Counted from the first letter of the stretch, positions 1 through 7,439 are shown. The stretch: 10,503 nucleotides of DNA from Legionellaceae bacterium (GCA_947473535.1 CANJFK010000010.1:1-10503), one strand, 5' to 3'. The notes: generated from the sequence alone by a model not told the origin. Program-made: numbers and translations.

Positions 1-76
1 AGGGTGTTAAATCATTATCAACAATCCAATCGTAAATCGCACGAATAAAATATGGTTTATTTGACGTCATTGTCAT
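1..76 (-). CDS. sspB: SspB, ClpXP adaptor / stringent starvation protein B (5' end only)
   Basis: Only the first 25 codons are in the window; the gene continues past base 1. The translation begins MTMTSNKPYFIRAIYDWIVD and goes on NDLTP, which matches the SspB N-terminus (E. coli has RPYLLRAFYEWLLDNQLTP). SspB is a dimeric adaptor that binds ssrA-tagged proteins and delivers them to the ClpXP protease. The start at 76 lies 2 bases after the sspA stop, so the two genes should be translationally coupled; a second ATG at 70 is possible. An AAGG stretch inside the sspA end, 11 bases before the first ATG, is a weak ribosome site and favours base 76. Identity is inferred from a short segment, but position after sspA is the usual one. 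Confidence 0.88.
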   Translation of the reverse strand, partial: MTMTSNKPYFIRAIYDWIVDNDLTP

Positions 77-78
77 GA

Positions 79-699
79 TTATGCTGCCCTTAGCTGCCTC
101 TCGGCGTCCGTTAAACTAACTTGAAATGCTTCTCGTTTAAACAAGCGTTGCATGTAAGCATGCAATCCCTTTGCATCGGTAGGAATCTCAATGCCCAAGC
201 GAGGGAGCCGCCAAAACAATGGTGCGAGAGCACAATCCAATAAAGAAAATTCATCACTGAGAAAATACGCTTTATCAGCAAAAACAGGTTCGAGACCGCT
301 TAAGCTATCAAGCAACAGTTGGCGAGCGGACTCAGCATCATCGCCGCTTTGAATTCGTTGCATCAAGCAATACCAATCTTGTTCAATACGGTGCATCATT
401 TTACGTGTTTCAGCTCGAGCGACGGGGTATACGGGGAGCAATGGCGGGTGAGGGAAACGCTCATCCAAATATTCCATAATAATACGCGCTTCATATAAAA
501 CCAGTTCACGGTCAATCAACGTAGGTACTGTGCCATACGGATTAACAGCTAAAAGTTCGTTTGGGGCTTCACCCTGTTTAACTGACATGATCTCAACATT
601 CACGCCTTTTTCAGCCAAGACAATCCGAACTTGATGACTATAAATATCATCATTTTCCGAATACAACGACATAATCGTACGCTTTGCAACAATAGCCAT
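79..699 (-). CDS. sspA: SspA, stringent starvation protein A (GST-fold RNA polymerase-associated regulator)
   Basis: This 206-residue protein has the glutathione-S-transferase-like fold of SspA, which binds sigma70 RNA polymerase and acts as a transcription regulator rather than an enzyme. The thioredoxin-like N-terminal part carries IYSHQVRIVLAEKG (about residues 19-32). The surface-pocket motif PHP, needed for E. coli SspA function, is at 83-85, followed by VYPVAR. The helical C-terminal half contains YFLSDEFSLLDC and WRLPRLGIE. I chose the ATG at 699, not the TTG directly upstream at 702, because AGGAG at 706-710 is well placed for it and the resulting N-terminus matches E. coli (MAVAANKR). 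It lies 70 bases after petC and 2 bases before sspB. This petABC-sspAB order is common in gammaproteobacteria. Length is normal. Confidence 0.96.
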   Translation of the reverse strand: MAIVAKRTIMSLYSENDDIYSHQVRIVLAEKGVNVEIMSVKQGEAPNELLAVNPYGTVPTLIDRELVLYEARIIMEYLDERFPHPPLLPVYPVARAETRKMMHRIEQDWYCLMQRIQSGDDAESARQLLLDSLSGLEPVFADKAYFLSDEFSLLDCALAPLFWRLPRLGIEIPTDAKGLHAYMQRLFKREAFQVSLTDAERQLRAA

Positions 700-705
700 C
701 AATAA

Positions 706-710
706 CTCCT
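706..710 (-). promoter_or_regulatory. Shine-Dalgarno site deciding the sspA start
   Basis: AGGAG on the minus strand ends 6 bases before the ATG at 699. It would be only 3 bases from the in-frame TTG at 702, so it supports the ATG. Confidence 0.75.
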
Positions 711-730
711 CGTTTACTTATTCTTGTACA

Positions 731-769
731 GGTCACTATTTTACCACATTTTAGCGCATCGTGCCGATC
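731..769 (-). promoter_or_regulatory. Possible sspA promoter in the petC-sspA gap
   Basis: The 70-base gap holds two copies of the -10-like hexamer TAAAAT on the minus strand, ten bases apart (TAAAATGTGG then TAAAATAGTG). A poor -35 match (TCGGCA) lies 18 bases before the second copy. No terminator hairpin is seen after petC, so sspAB may also be read through from the pet operon. This is a weak, sequence-only call. Confidence 0.3.
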
Positions 770-1402
770 TCACGCGAAAAATCGTTTCAATTGATTCGCA
801 ACGAGTAAAAAAATGCATAAAAAAACAATCACTACAACACCCAACTTGTAGCGCACAAGTCTAGTCGGCTCTGCAACATAAACCAAAAATGCGACTATAT
901 CTGCGATATTCTTATCAAATTGTACCTTACTCATTGAACGCTGCATCGGATCCAGAATATTGGGCATGGCCACACCCGGCACTAACACATTATTGGCACC
1001 AAATGGCCTGTGCGGATCGGCATAAAAACCGTTGAGGTAAGTATACAACCAGCCGGCCCCTCGCTCGCGCGCCGATAACGATAAATCGGGTGGCAAACGA
1101 CCAAACCATTGTCTTGCATCGCGCTCAGGCATACTAATTTGGATTGGATCGTTCACTGTTGCTGTGGTAAAAATAAGGTTGCTAATTAAAAAATTATTAT
1201 CCGCATGCTCATCGTATGTTGTCAATCCCAGATCACTTGCCAAACGATTGTAACGCATATACCGAAGCGCATGACAGCCCGAGCAATAGTTCATGTATAA
1301 AGTTGCCCCGCGCTGCAAGGTTGCTCTGTCAGTCAGGTCAAGCGTATTTGCTTGTACACAAAACACAACAAAGGCACTCAAAAAATACATCACTATTCTC
1401 AT
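770..1402 (-). CDS. petC: Cytochrome c1, haem c subunit of the bc1 complex
   Basis: This 210-residue protein is the membrane-anchored c-type cytochrome that takes electrons from the Rieske protein and passes them to soluble cytochrome c in the periplasm. It has a short Sec signal (residues 1-18, VQA then N). The haem site is CSGCH at 40-44. PPDLS at 104-108 is the usual c1 signature. Met146 in GVAMPN is the likely sixth haem ligand. A C-terminal anchor helix spans about 187-205, followed by a basic end (KRFF). The start overlaps the petB stop as ATGA, which fixes the start codon and implies coupled translation. At 210 residues it is somewhat shorter than many proteobacterial c1 proteins; the region between the signal sequence and the haem motif looks short, but all functional landmarks are present. 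Confidence 0.95.
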   Translation of the reverse strand: MRIVMYFLSAFVVFCVQANTLDLTDRATLQRGATLYMNYCSGCHALRYMRYNRLASDLGLTTYDEHADNNFLISNLIFTTATVNDPIQISMPERDARQWFGRLPPDLSLSARERGAGWLYTYLNGFYADPHRPFGANNVLVPGVAMPNILDPMQRSMSKVQFDKNIADIVAFLVYVAEPTRLVRYKLGVVVIVFLCIFLLVANQLKRFFA

Positions 1403-2610
1403 GCAGTAATCCTATCAGGTACTGTCTTCGTTTTCTCTAAACGTGTGTAAATGGGCATTAGCAAGAAATAAGCATAGTAAATAACCGTGCAAACTCTAGC
1501 TAAAAAATACCTCACGGGCGTCACATCAACGGTGCCTAAATAACCCAATATAAAAAAACTAATAACCAAGGCTTGCAGAGAGCACTTCGAATAAGGACCC
1601 TTATAGCGCATTGAACGCACTGGACTTTTGTCCAACCAAGGCATAAACAGCAAGATAACGATGGCGCCAAACATGACAATAATGCCAAATAATTTATCCG
1701 GTATCGCTCGTAACATCGCATAAAATGGAGCCAAATACCAAACAGGCGAGATATGATCGGGTGTAACCAACGGATCGGCCGGAGCAAAATTGTCCGGTTC
1801 CAGAAAATACCCTCCCATGTCAGGGAAAAAAAATACGATGCTAAAAAAAACAATCAAAAAAATGATAGCACCAATGAAATCCTTCAGCACATAATAGGGG
1901 TAAAATGGAACACCATCGAGCGGCCGTCCCTGCTCATCATGGTAATTTTTAATCTCTATTCCTTGCGGATTATTCGAACCAACGGCGTGCAACGCGACTA
2001 GATGTAAAAAAACCAACATAAGCACAAACAGCGGCACACCTATCACATGCAATGCAAAAAATCGCTGTAACGTTGGACTCCCCACCGAGAAATCACCCCG
2101 AAACCAGGTCACCAGCGCATCACCAACATAGGGAACAGCACTGAATAAGGATGTAATCACTTGCGCTCCCCAGTACGACATTTGTCCCCAAGGAAGCAAA
2201 TAACCAAAAAAAGCTTCTGCCATCAACAACAGGAAAAGCCCCATCCCTAATAACCAAACAAGCTCACGCGGTTTTTGGTAGGAACCATAGAGCAAGCCCC
2301 TGAATAAATGGAAATAGAGCACAATAAAAAAAACTGACGCGCCTGTTGAATGCATATATCGCAATAGCCAACCGTAATTAACATCGCGCATGATAGATTC
2401 AATTGAGTTAAACGCTTCTTGGGCGGTTGGCGTATAAAACATTGTTAGCCATAAACCAGTCACTAATTGATTGACTAAAATCAATAGAGCCAGTGAGCCA
2501 AAATAATAGTAAATATTTAGATTTTTGGGCACATAATATTCACGCGCATAATTTTTCCACGTACTCAACAACGGAAAGCGGGCATCGAGCCAATGAACCA
2601 ATTTGCTCAT
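1399..2610 (-). CDS. petB: Cytochrome b of the ubiquinol-cytochrome c reductase (bc1) complex
   Basis: This 403-residue integral membrane protein holds two b haems and the quinol-oxidising (Qo) and quinone-reducing (Qi) sites. The four haem-ligand histidines are visible: His87 and His101 in one helix, His188 and His203 in another. The second pair has 14 residues between ligands instead of the mitochondrial 13; I recall this as typical of beta/gamma-proteobacteria and cytochrome b6. The Qo region has GYLLPWGQMSYWGA (136-149). The loop usually reading PEWY is PVWY (289-292). Many hydrophobic helices run from residue 34 to the C-terminus. It overlaps petA upstream and petC downstream by 4 bases each (ATGA), so the three subunits are made together. 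The ATG at 2610 gives the standard N-terminus. Confidence 0.98.
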   Translation of the reverse strand: MSKLVHWLDARFPLLSTWKNYAREYYVPKNLNIYYYFGSLALLILVNQLVTGLWLTMFYTPTAQEAFNSIESIMRDVNYGWLLRYMHSTGASVFFIVLYFHLFRGLLYGSYQKPRELVWLLGMGLFLLLMAEAFFGYLLPWGQMSYWGAQVITSLFSAVPYVGDALVTWFRGDFSVGSPTLQRFFALHVIGVPLFVLMLVFLHLVALHAVGSNNPQGIEIKNYHDEQGRPLDGVPFYPYYVLKDFIGAIIFLIVFFSIVFFFPDMGGYFLEPDNFAPADPLVTPDHISPVWYLAPFYAMLRAIPDKLFGIIVMFGAIVILLFMPWLDKSPVRSMRYKGPYSKCSLQALVISFFILGYLGTVDVTPVRYFLARVCTVIYYAYFLLMPIYTRLEKTKTVPDRITA

Positions 2611-3224
2611 ACATCCTCGCCAATCATAATGACCTGTTCACTGATAAAACGGTAAGGGGGAACTTGTAAATTAATCGGCGCAGGAACCTGTTTAAAAACG
2701 CGCCCGGCAAGATCAAACGTAGAACCATGACACGGGCAATAAAAACCACCCGGCCACTGTGGACCGAGTTCTTTCTCATCCGGTTTGTATTTCGGTGAAC
2801 AGCCCAAGTGAGTACAGATACCAATCAAGACCAAATATTCAGGCTTGATTGAACGGTATTGATTTTGCGCATAAGTGGGCTGTTGCTCAACACGCGAGTC
2901 CGGATCACGTAATAGCGCTGTATTGTCAGCAAGTTGCTGAAGCATCGCCGTTGTGCGTCGAATAATCCAAACGGGTTTCCCGCGCCATTCAACCGTAGCC
3001 TGCTGCCCTGGTTCGAGCTGGCTTAAATCAACACGCACTGGCGCGCCGGCCGCTTTCGCCTTCGCACTGGGCAACCACGACGAAACAAGCGGCGTCACCG
3101 CACAAACCGCACCAACGGCACCTAACACACAAGTAGTCGTTAAAAGAAACCGACGGCGTTGCTCATCCGCTAAGGTAGCATTAGTCGAGAGTTGCGTCTG
3201 AGTTTGCTCGATATCATCATTCAC
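2607..3224 (-). CDS. petA: Rieske [2Fe-2S] iron-sulfur subunit of the bc1 complex
   Basis: This 205-residue protein moves electrons from quinol at the Qo site to cytochrome c1. A twin-arginine export signal is visible: RRRFLL at 23-28 followed by a hydrophobic helix to about 48, which stays as the membrane anchor. The cluster-binding boxes are CTHLGC (137-142) and CPCHGS (163-168): Cys137, His139, Cys163 and His166 bind the cluster, and Cys142 and Cys165 form the disulfide. The only usable start in frame is GTG at 3224; an in-frame stop sits at 3258-3260 with no ATG or GTG between. No clear Shine-Dalgarno site precedes this GTG. It is the first gene of petABC and is separated from rpsI by a strong terminator, so it should have its own promoter. 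Confidence 0.97.
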   Translation of the reverse strand: MNDDIEQTQTQLSTNATLADEQRRRFLLTTTCVLGAVGAVCAVTPLVSSWLPSAKAKAAGAPVRVDLSQLEPGQQATVEWRGKPVWIIRRTTAMLQQLADNTALLRDPDSRVEQQPTYAQNQYRSIKPEYLVLIGICTHLGCSPKYKPDEKELGPQWPGGFYCPCHGSTFDLAGRVFKQVPAPINLQVPPYRFISEQVIMIGEDV

Positions 3225-3268
3225 TAGCGAATAAGGATTTAGAAAAGATGCAAGCAGTTATAGCAAAA

Positions 3269-3274
3269 ATTATA
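3269..3274 (-). promoter_or_regulatory. Possible -10 element of the petABC promoter
   Basis: A perfect TATAAT lies 45 bases before the petA GTG, in the AT-rich stretch just after the rpsI terminator. A TATAAC occurs a few bases closer to petA. Neither has a convincing -35 partner; the expected position for TATAAT falls in the terminator T-run. Some promoter is expected here because the terminator isolates petABC from rplM-rpsI. Confidence 0.4.
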
Positions 3275-3290
3275 AAATTAAGCTACAAAC

Positions 3291-3320
3291 AAAAAAAACC
3301 CCACAATGAGTGGGGTTTTT
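3291..3320 (-). terminator. Rho-independent terminator after rplM-rpsI
   Basis: On the minus strand the stem is CCCCAC / GTGGGG with a TCATT loop, flanked by five A:T pairs and followed by an eight-T run (plus-strand stem arms 3299-3304 and 3310-3315). It starts 17 bases after the rpsI stop. The A-run on the other side makes it look bidirectional, but no plus-strand gene needs it. Confidence 0.92.
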
Positions 3321-3336
3321 AAAAAGCATGAAATTA

Positions 3337-3768
3337 TTAACGCTTCGAGTACTGCGTTGCACGTCTTGCTTTGTGCAATCCGACTTTTTTCCGTTCTACA
3401 CGACGTGAGTCACGTGTGAGCAAACCACGCGCACGCAATTTTCTGCGGAATGAATCAGCACGCGGCTCCGTACCTTCAGGAATATCTTTCTCATCATAAA
3501 CAACCAATGCACGTGCGATACCCAAACGGATAGCACCAGCTTGGCCGGCAATTCCACCACCAACGACGGTTGCGAAAATGTCAAATTTACCAAGTACGTC
3601 TGTTGCTTCTAATGGTTGTCTAATCACCATACATGATGTTTCGCGACCAAAATATTCTTCCAAGGCACGATTATTTACCTTGATTTCGCCTTTTCCTGGA
3701 CGCATGAACACGCGTGCAGAAGAACTTTTTCTGCGACCTGTGCCATAGTATTGCTGCAGTTCAGCCAT
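3337..3768 (-). CDS. rpsI: Ribosomal protein S9 with a 12-residue insertion
   Basis: This is small-subunit protein S9, which sits in the 30S head; its C-terminal SKR tail reaches P-site tRNA and is present here (141-143). Family landmarks are [15 protein letters not shown] (7-21), EYFGRET (38-44), [12 protein letters not shown] (70-81) and [13 protein letters not shown] (124-136). It is 143 residues against 130 in E. coli. Aligned by eye, almost all of the difference is an in-frame insertion [12 protein letters not shown] (94-105; bases 3454-3489) between YDE and the [10 protein letters not shown] helix. Cys46 replaces the Arg of the E. coli sequence RMVVRQPLE. The ATG lies 5 bases after the rplM stop, with GAGGAAT as ribosome site inside the rplM end, so the two are coupled as in other bacteria. 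Confidence 0.97.
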   Translation of the reverse strand: MAELQQYYGTGRRKSSSARVFMRPGKGEIKVNNRALEEYFGRETSCMVIRQPLEATDVLGKFDIFATVVGGGIAGQAGAIRLGIARALVVYDEKDIPEGTEPRADSFRRKLRARGLLTRDSRRVERKKVGLHKARRATQYSKR

Positions 3769-3773
3769 AATAC

Positions 3774-4208
3774 TTATTCCTCAATATCAAGTTGCTTGGG
3801 TTGCTGTGCTTCATGCGGATGTTCAGTACCGACATAGATTTTAAGCTTGCGATACATATCTCGACCCAATGGATTCTTAGGGAGCATCCCTTTTACTGCA
3901 CGCTCAATGATCCGCGCAGGATTTTTTGCTTGCAATTTCTCAAAAGAAACAGACTTAATACCACCAGGAAAACCCGAGTGATTATAATACATCTTTTCTT
4001 TAAATTTGCGGCCAGTAACAGCCACTTTTTCTGCATTGGTAACAATAATATAGTCACCCGTATCAACGTGTGGTGTATATTCTGCTTTGTGTTTGCCGCG
4101 TAAACGACGGGCAATTTCTGTAGCAAGTCGACCTAAAACTTTATCGCTTGCGTCAACCACATACCAATCACGTTTGACTTCGTGTGTCTTGGCGCTAAAT
4201 GTCTTCAT
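3774..4208 (-). CDS. rplM: Ribosomal protein L13
   Basis: L13 is an early-assembling protein of the 50S subunit. The 144-residue product matches E. coli L13 (142 residues) along its length: [61 protein letters not shown] and a C-terminal [10 protein letters not shown] chose the ATG at 4208 because it gives the universal MKTF start and has GGAG 8 bases upstream (4217-4220). An in-frame ATG at 4244 would add 12 residues not found in the family. It is the first gene of the rplM-rpsI operon. A promoter and a leader with several short hairpins lie upstream; in E. coli L13 represses its own mRNA through such a leader, so similar control is plausible here. Confidence 0.97.
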   Translation of the reverse strand: MKTFSAKTHEVKRDWYVVDASDKVLGRLATEIARRLRGKHKAEYTPHVDTGDYIIVTNAEKVAVTGRKFKEKMYYNHSGFPGGIKSVSFEKLQAKNPARIIERAVKGMLPKNPLGRDMYRKLKIYVGTEHPHEAQQPKQLDIEE

Positions 4209-4216
4209 TAAACTAA

Positions 4217-4259
4217 CTCCATACCGCCTTAATGGACATTCCATATGGATTTATATCCA
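4217..4259 (-). promoter_or_regulatory. Structured rplM leader with alternating TGGA/TCCA segments (candidate L13 operator)
   Basis: Reading the minus strand towards rplM, the leader holds TGGAT, ATAA, ATCCA (a 5-bp hairpin, 4246-4259), then ATGGA, ATG, TCCAT (a 5-bp hairpin, 4232-4244), then the ribosome site ATGGAG (4217-4222). The TCCAT of the second hairpin can instead pair with ATGGA of the ribosome site, with a 9-base loop, hiding GGAG. The two arrangements exclude each other. TCCATATGGA at 4240-4249 is also a perfect 10-base palindrome. The repeats are seen directly; a regulatory role is inference. Confidence 0.45.
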
Positions 4260-4292
4260 CACAAAATGTATTCGTACAATCTTGGACGAGCG

Positions 4293-4321
4293 ATTTTAAC
4301 TAAAACTGAGGAAACCTACAA
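4293..4321 (-). promoter_or_regulatory. rplM-rpsI promoter
   Basis: On the minus strand, -35 TTGTAG (4316-4321) and -10 TAAAAT (4293-4298) are 17 bases apart, the best spacing for sigma70. Transcription should start near 4286, giving a leader of roughly 78 bases before the rplM ATG. No terminator hairpin is visible between the upstream ferredoxin gene and this promoter. Confidence 0.65.
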
Positions 4322-4338
4322 GTAGAAACGAGTAAATA

Positions 4339-4653
4339 TTATGAATTGATTAAAAATCGTTCGGCAATGACGCCTGCAATTACATGCTGATTAATAATTT
4401 CATCAAGATCAGCAAATGACGCGTAAGTATACCACACCCCTTCAGGATAGACCACAAGACACGGCCCAAGGCTGCAACGCCCCAAACAACCCGACTTACT
4501 CACGCGAACCTTGCCAGGGCCATGCAGATCCATCGCTTTAAGTTTCGTTTTCATATAATTGAAAAAAGGCTCGCCGCCTGAGTTAGCGCAGCATTGCTTA
4601 CCTTCCGCTTTCTGATTGGTACATATAAATATATGTTTATTATAATGAATCAC
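4339..4653 (-). CDS. Thioredoxin-like [2Fe-2S] ferredoxin domain protein
   Basis: This 104-residue protein resembles the small thioredoxin-fold [2Fe-2S] ferredoxins (COG3411-type, related to the NuoE fold). It begins HIFICTNQ, and the likely cluster ligands are Cys11, Cys22 (or Cys21), Cys56 and Cys60, the last two in SGCLGRC. GPCLVVYPEGVWY (63-75) is typical of this family; Cys65 is an extra cysteine. The start is GTG at 4653, the only start in frame, because a stop lies 6 bases upstream. That stop is also the ihfA stop, so the two genes share a frame. The ribosome site is weak. The partner and substrate are unknown; it probably carries electrons or binds a cluster in the cytoplasm. It seems to be the last gene of the thrS-to-ihfA transcript. 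Confidence 0.85.
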   Translation of the reverse strand: MIHYNKHIFICTNQKAEGKQCCANSGGEPFFNYMKTKLKAMDLHGPGKVRVSKSGCLGRCSLGPCLVVYPEGVWYTYASFADLDEIINQHVIAGVIAERFLINS

Positions 4654-4659
4654 TTGAGA

Positions 4660-4953
4660 TCACTTATTCTGTGCTTCTATTTTAGTTTTTAATTTGAGGC
4701 CTGGCTTAAACGTCACCACGCGCCTGGCCGTTACTGGAATTGATTCACCCGTCTTTGGGTTCCTACCTGGGCGTAACGGCTTATCTCGCAAGATAAAATT
4801 TCCAAATCGAGACAGCTTCACATGTTGTCCAAGTTCAAGCATATGCCTGATTTCTTCAAAAAAATGCTCAACCATTTCTTTAGCATCCGCTTTGGATAAT
4901 CCTATATCATTACACAAGGCCTCAGCCATCATAGCTTTGCTCAGCGCATTCAC
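4660..4953 (-). CDS. ihfA: Integration host factor alpha subunit
   Basis: IHF alpha pairs with IHF beta (not in this window) to bind and sharply bend DNA, acting in nucleoid structure, recombination and transcription. The 97-residue product matches E. coli IhfA throughout: [18 protein letters not shown] (19-36), the beta-arm [10 protein letters not shown] (61-70) with the DNA-intercalating Pro66, then ITARR-type [12 protein letters not shown] (74-85). Start is GTG at 4953 with GAGGGA 6 bases upstream (4960-4965), giving MNALSKA, close to MALTKA. One oddity is Arg49 in LSRFGNF, where the family nearly always has Gly (LSGFGNF). It follows pheT by 29 bases, the normal pheST-ihfA order. The merR-type gene that often follows in other gammaproteobacteria is absent; a ferredoxin gene takes its place. 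Confidence 0.96.
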   Translation of the reverse strand: MNALSKAMMAEALCNDIGLSKADAKEMVEHFFEEIRHMLELGQHVKLSRFGNFILRDKPLRPGRNPKTGESIPVTARRVVTFKPGLKLKTKIEAQNK

Positions 4954-4982
4954 GATTGGTCCCTCAGTCGATACTACGTGTC

Positions 4983-7370
4983 TTAAACAACGTCCATACG
5001 CAGTGTAATAGCAAATTTATCTTCTAGTCCTTTTATTATAGCACCGATTATTGCATTGATCTCGGCGTCTACCAGTGTGCGTTTATCATTTTGCAAGGTC
5101 AAGGAAAAACCCAAACTTTTTTTACCCACAGGGATGGACTCCCCCATGTACACATCAAAAATATCAAATGTTTTTAACCAGCCTGCCTCAACAGTTTCCC
5201 GGACAAGTTGCTCTATTTGAGCGGCACTTACGTTATTATCAACCAAAAATGACAAATCGCGCCTGGTTTGTGGGTATTTTGAAATGGGTTGATACGTCTT
5301 TATTTCTGGGCTCAACAGGGCAACGAGTGATACTTCAAACAACAGGACCTCTCCGCTCAGGCCCAGTGCATCAAGAAATTGAGGGTGCAATACGCCAATC
5401 CAGCCAGCCGCCTGCGTTCCAACAAAGATACGCGCCGATTGTCCTGGATGTAAAGCCGGGTGTTTTGCTGCAACAAAACGAACATCGTGAAGATTCAACG
5501 TGGCAAATAATGACTGCAAATCACCTTTCATATCATAAAAATCAAGTGTCCTCGTCGGTTCGCTCCAGTTAAGATTGCCGTGTTCGCCTGTTATTAAACC
5601 AGCCAAACAAGGACGTTCTTGCAACGAACTACCATCCACATCAAATACCACACCCGTTTCAAAGAATTTAACGGCCGTTTGTTGGCGATGGATGTTGTAA
5701 ACCATAGACGCTATCAATCCTGGCCACATACCCGCACGCATCTGTGATAATTCTGATGAAATGGGATTGAGCAATTGCATGGTTTGCGTGTCTGGATAAA
5801 TGGCCTCCTGCAGTTGGGGATCAACAAAACTGTAACTAATTGTCTCATTGTAACCACGAGCGCTTAAAAAAGTGGCCGTTCGTGTTGAAAGGCGCTCATA
5901 AGCATTAATTTCTCCGGCTTGCATGGTTGCGATCAACGGACTTGCAGTAATATTATCATACCCATAAAGACGAATAATTTCTTCAACCAAATCAACATCC
6001 AAAGCAATGTCAAAACGGTGTGACGGCACAGAAACATGCCAGCATGCTTGCTGACGTGTAACAACCATCCCTAACCCCTGTAACATGAGCACCATGTTTT
6101 CTTCAGGAATATCCATGCCCGTTAATTGGCGAACTTTAACAGGATTAAAGGAAAGACTAACCTTCGCCGGCATTTGTTCCGGTTGGCTAACCAAGAGAAT
6201 CGGTCCAACAACCCCCCCAACAATCGCCGACAACAAACAAGTCGCACGCTCCAATGCTGCCTGTTGCAACGAAGGATCGACCCCTCGCTCATAACGTTGT
6301 GAAGAATCACTACATAAACCATAACGGCGAGCAACGCCAGCAACCATCAATGGATTAAAAAAAGCACTTTCAAGAAAAACATCCGTTGTCGTTGATTGTA
6401 CGGCGCTTGCGGCGCCACCCATGATTCCAGCAATTGCCAGTGGCTTCTCGCCGTCAGCTATCACAAGTACTTGCTCATTTAATGTAACGTGCTGTCCATC
6501 CAATAAAACAATCGACTCCTGTTCATTGCTGTAACGAACATCGATAGCACCGCTAATGGTTTGCAGATCAAATGCATGCATCGGTTGACCCAGTTCAAGC
6601 ATAACGTAATTCGTTACATCAACCACGGGATGAAGCGCACGGATACCACCACGTCGTAATCGCTCTTTCATCCATAACGGCGTCATAGCATCGGGATTAA
6701 TACCACGAATAACACGACCACAATACTTAGGGCATGCATCGGGTGCTGAGAGAGTAATCGCGATTGATTCGTCAATTTGGGGATGAACAACCACCGATGG
6801 CATCGACTGTAATGGCACATTATTTAACGCAGCCACTTCACGGGCAACGCCTAAAATACTAAAACAATCCGCGCGATTAGGGGTTAAATCCAGGTCTAAC
6901 ACAAAATCATTTAGCGCTAAATAATCTCGCAGATCACCACCAACTGGCGCATCATCGGCAAGTTCCATGATGCCTTCCGAACGATCGTCCAAGCCAAGTT
7001 CAGATCCAGAGCAAAGCATGCCCTGTGACAATTGACCGCGCAACATGGATTCCTTAATGGTCATACCAGAGGGCAAACTCGCACCGGGAAGTGCTAACGC
7101 CACATATAATCCGGCTCGAACATTAGCGGCTCCACACACCACCTGGATAGGTTCTGCCAAACACGCGTCTACTTCACATAATGTCAGTTTGTCCGCTTGT
7201 GGATGCGGCATTGTTTGCATTACGCGAGCCACAACCACATGAGTAAACTCACCCGCAACAGGATTTCGCGAGTCGACCTCTAGACCTGCCATTGTCAGTT
7301 GGGCGGCCAATTGCTCACCCGTTAACAATGGTTTTACCCACTCACGCAACCACGCTTCACTTATTTTCAT
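4983..7370 (-). CDS. pheT: Phenylalanyl-tRNA synthetase beta subunit
   Basis: PheT forms the (alpha-beta)2 enzyme with PheS and charges tRNA-Phe; the beta subunit binds tRNA and edits mischarged Tyr-tRNA-Phe. The 795-residue length equals the E. coli protein. Visible domains are the N-terminal [10 protein letters not shown] segment, an EMAP/OB-fold tRNA-binding domain (about 42-150, with [13 protein letters not shown] and VVCGAANVR), the B3/B4 editing region (about 210-375, with [22 protein letters not shown]), the B5 region (about 400-475, ending [12 protein letters not shown]), a synthetase-like core, and a C-terminal ferredoxin-fold anticodon-binding domain (693-795, beginning [16 protein letters not shown]). 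The ATG at 7370 is preceded by GTAGGG. It lies 97 bases after pheS, a wider gap than in E. coli, and 29 bases before ihfA. Confidence 0.98.
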   Translation of the reverse strand: MKISEAWLREWVKPLLTGEQLAAQLTMAGLEVDSRNPVAGEFTHVVVARVMQTMPHPQADKLTLCEVDACLAEPIQVVCGAANVRAGLYVALALPGASLPSGMTIKESMLRGQLSQGMLCSGSELGLDDRSEGIMELADDAPVGGDLRDYLALNDFVLDLDLTPNRADCFSILGVAREVAALNNVPLQSMPSVVVHPQIDESIAITLSAPDACPKYCGRVIRGINPDAMTPLWMKERLRRGGIRALHPVVDVTNYVMLELGQPMHAFDLQTISGAIDVRYSNEQESIVLLDGQHVTLNEQVLVIADGEKPLAIAGIMGGAASAVQSTTTDVFLESAFFNPLMVAGVARRYGLCSDSSQRYERGVDPSLQQAALERATCLLSAIVGGVVGPILLVSQPEQMPAKVSLSFNPVKVRQLTGMDIPEENMVLMLQGLGMVVTRQQACWHVSVPSHRFDIALDVDLVEEIIRLYGYDNITASPLIATMQAGEINAYERLSTRTATFLSARGYNETISYSFVDPQLQEAIYPDTQTMQLLNPISSELSQMRAGMWPGLIASMVYNIHRQQTAVKFFETGVVFDVDGSSLQERPCLAGLITGEHGNLNWSEPTRTLDFYDMKGDLQSLFATLNLHDVRFVAAKHPALHPGQSARIFVGTQAAGWIGVLHPQFLDALGLSGEVLLFEVSLVALLSPEIKTYQPISKYPQTRRDLSFLVDNNVSAAQIEQLVRETVEAGWLKTFDIFDVYMGESIPVGKKSLGFSLTLQNDKRTLVDAEINAIIGAIIKGLEDKFAITLRMDVV

Positions 7371-7421
7371 TGGGATACCCTACGGAACTAAGAAATGCGC
7401 CACGAACCACGCCCCTTGATG

Positions 7422-7439
7422 TATACTGCACGCAGTATA
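7422..7439. repeat. Inverted repeat in the pheS-pheT spacer
   Basis: TATACTGC, two bases (AC), GCAGTATA: eight-base perfect arms. As minus-strand RNA it folds into a 7-bp stem with a CGUG loop. No T-run follows, so it is not a normal terminator. It lies in the 97-base gap between pheS and pheT and could be an operator, an mRNA processing or stability hairpin, or chance. It is not a LexA box (CTG and CAG are only 4 bases apart, not 10). Confidence 0.6.

Noticed and set aside
4209..4244. An upstream in-frame ATG that would extend L13 by 12 residues
   Set aside because: L13 proteins begin MKTF; the extra sequence is the structured leader with its own Shine-Dalgarno site for the later ATG.
5075..5572. 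A 165-codon plus-strand open frame opposite the 3' half of pheT
   Set aside because: It lies wholly inside a well-conserved gene on the other strand, has no recognisable motif or neighbour and no clear ribosome site. Antisense open frames of this length are common in such sequence.
7422..7439. LexA (SOS) box at the TATACTGC inverted repeat
   Set aside because: The half sites look alike, but CTG and CAG are separated by 4 bases rather than the 10 needed.
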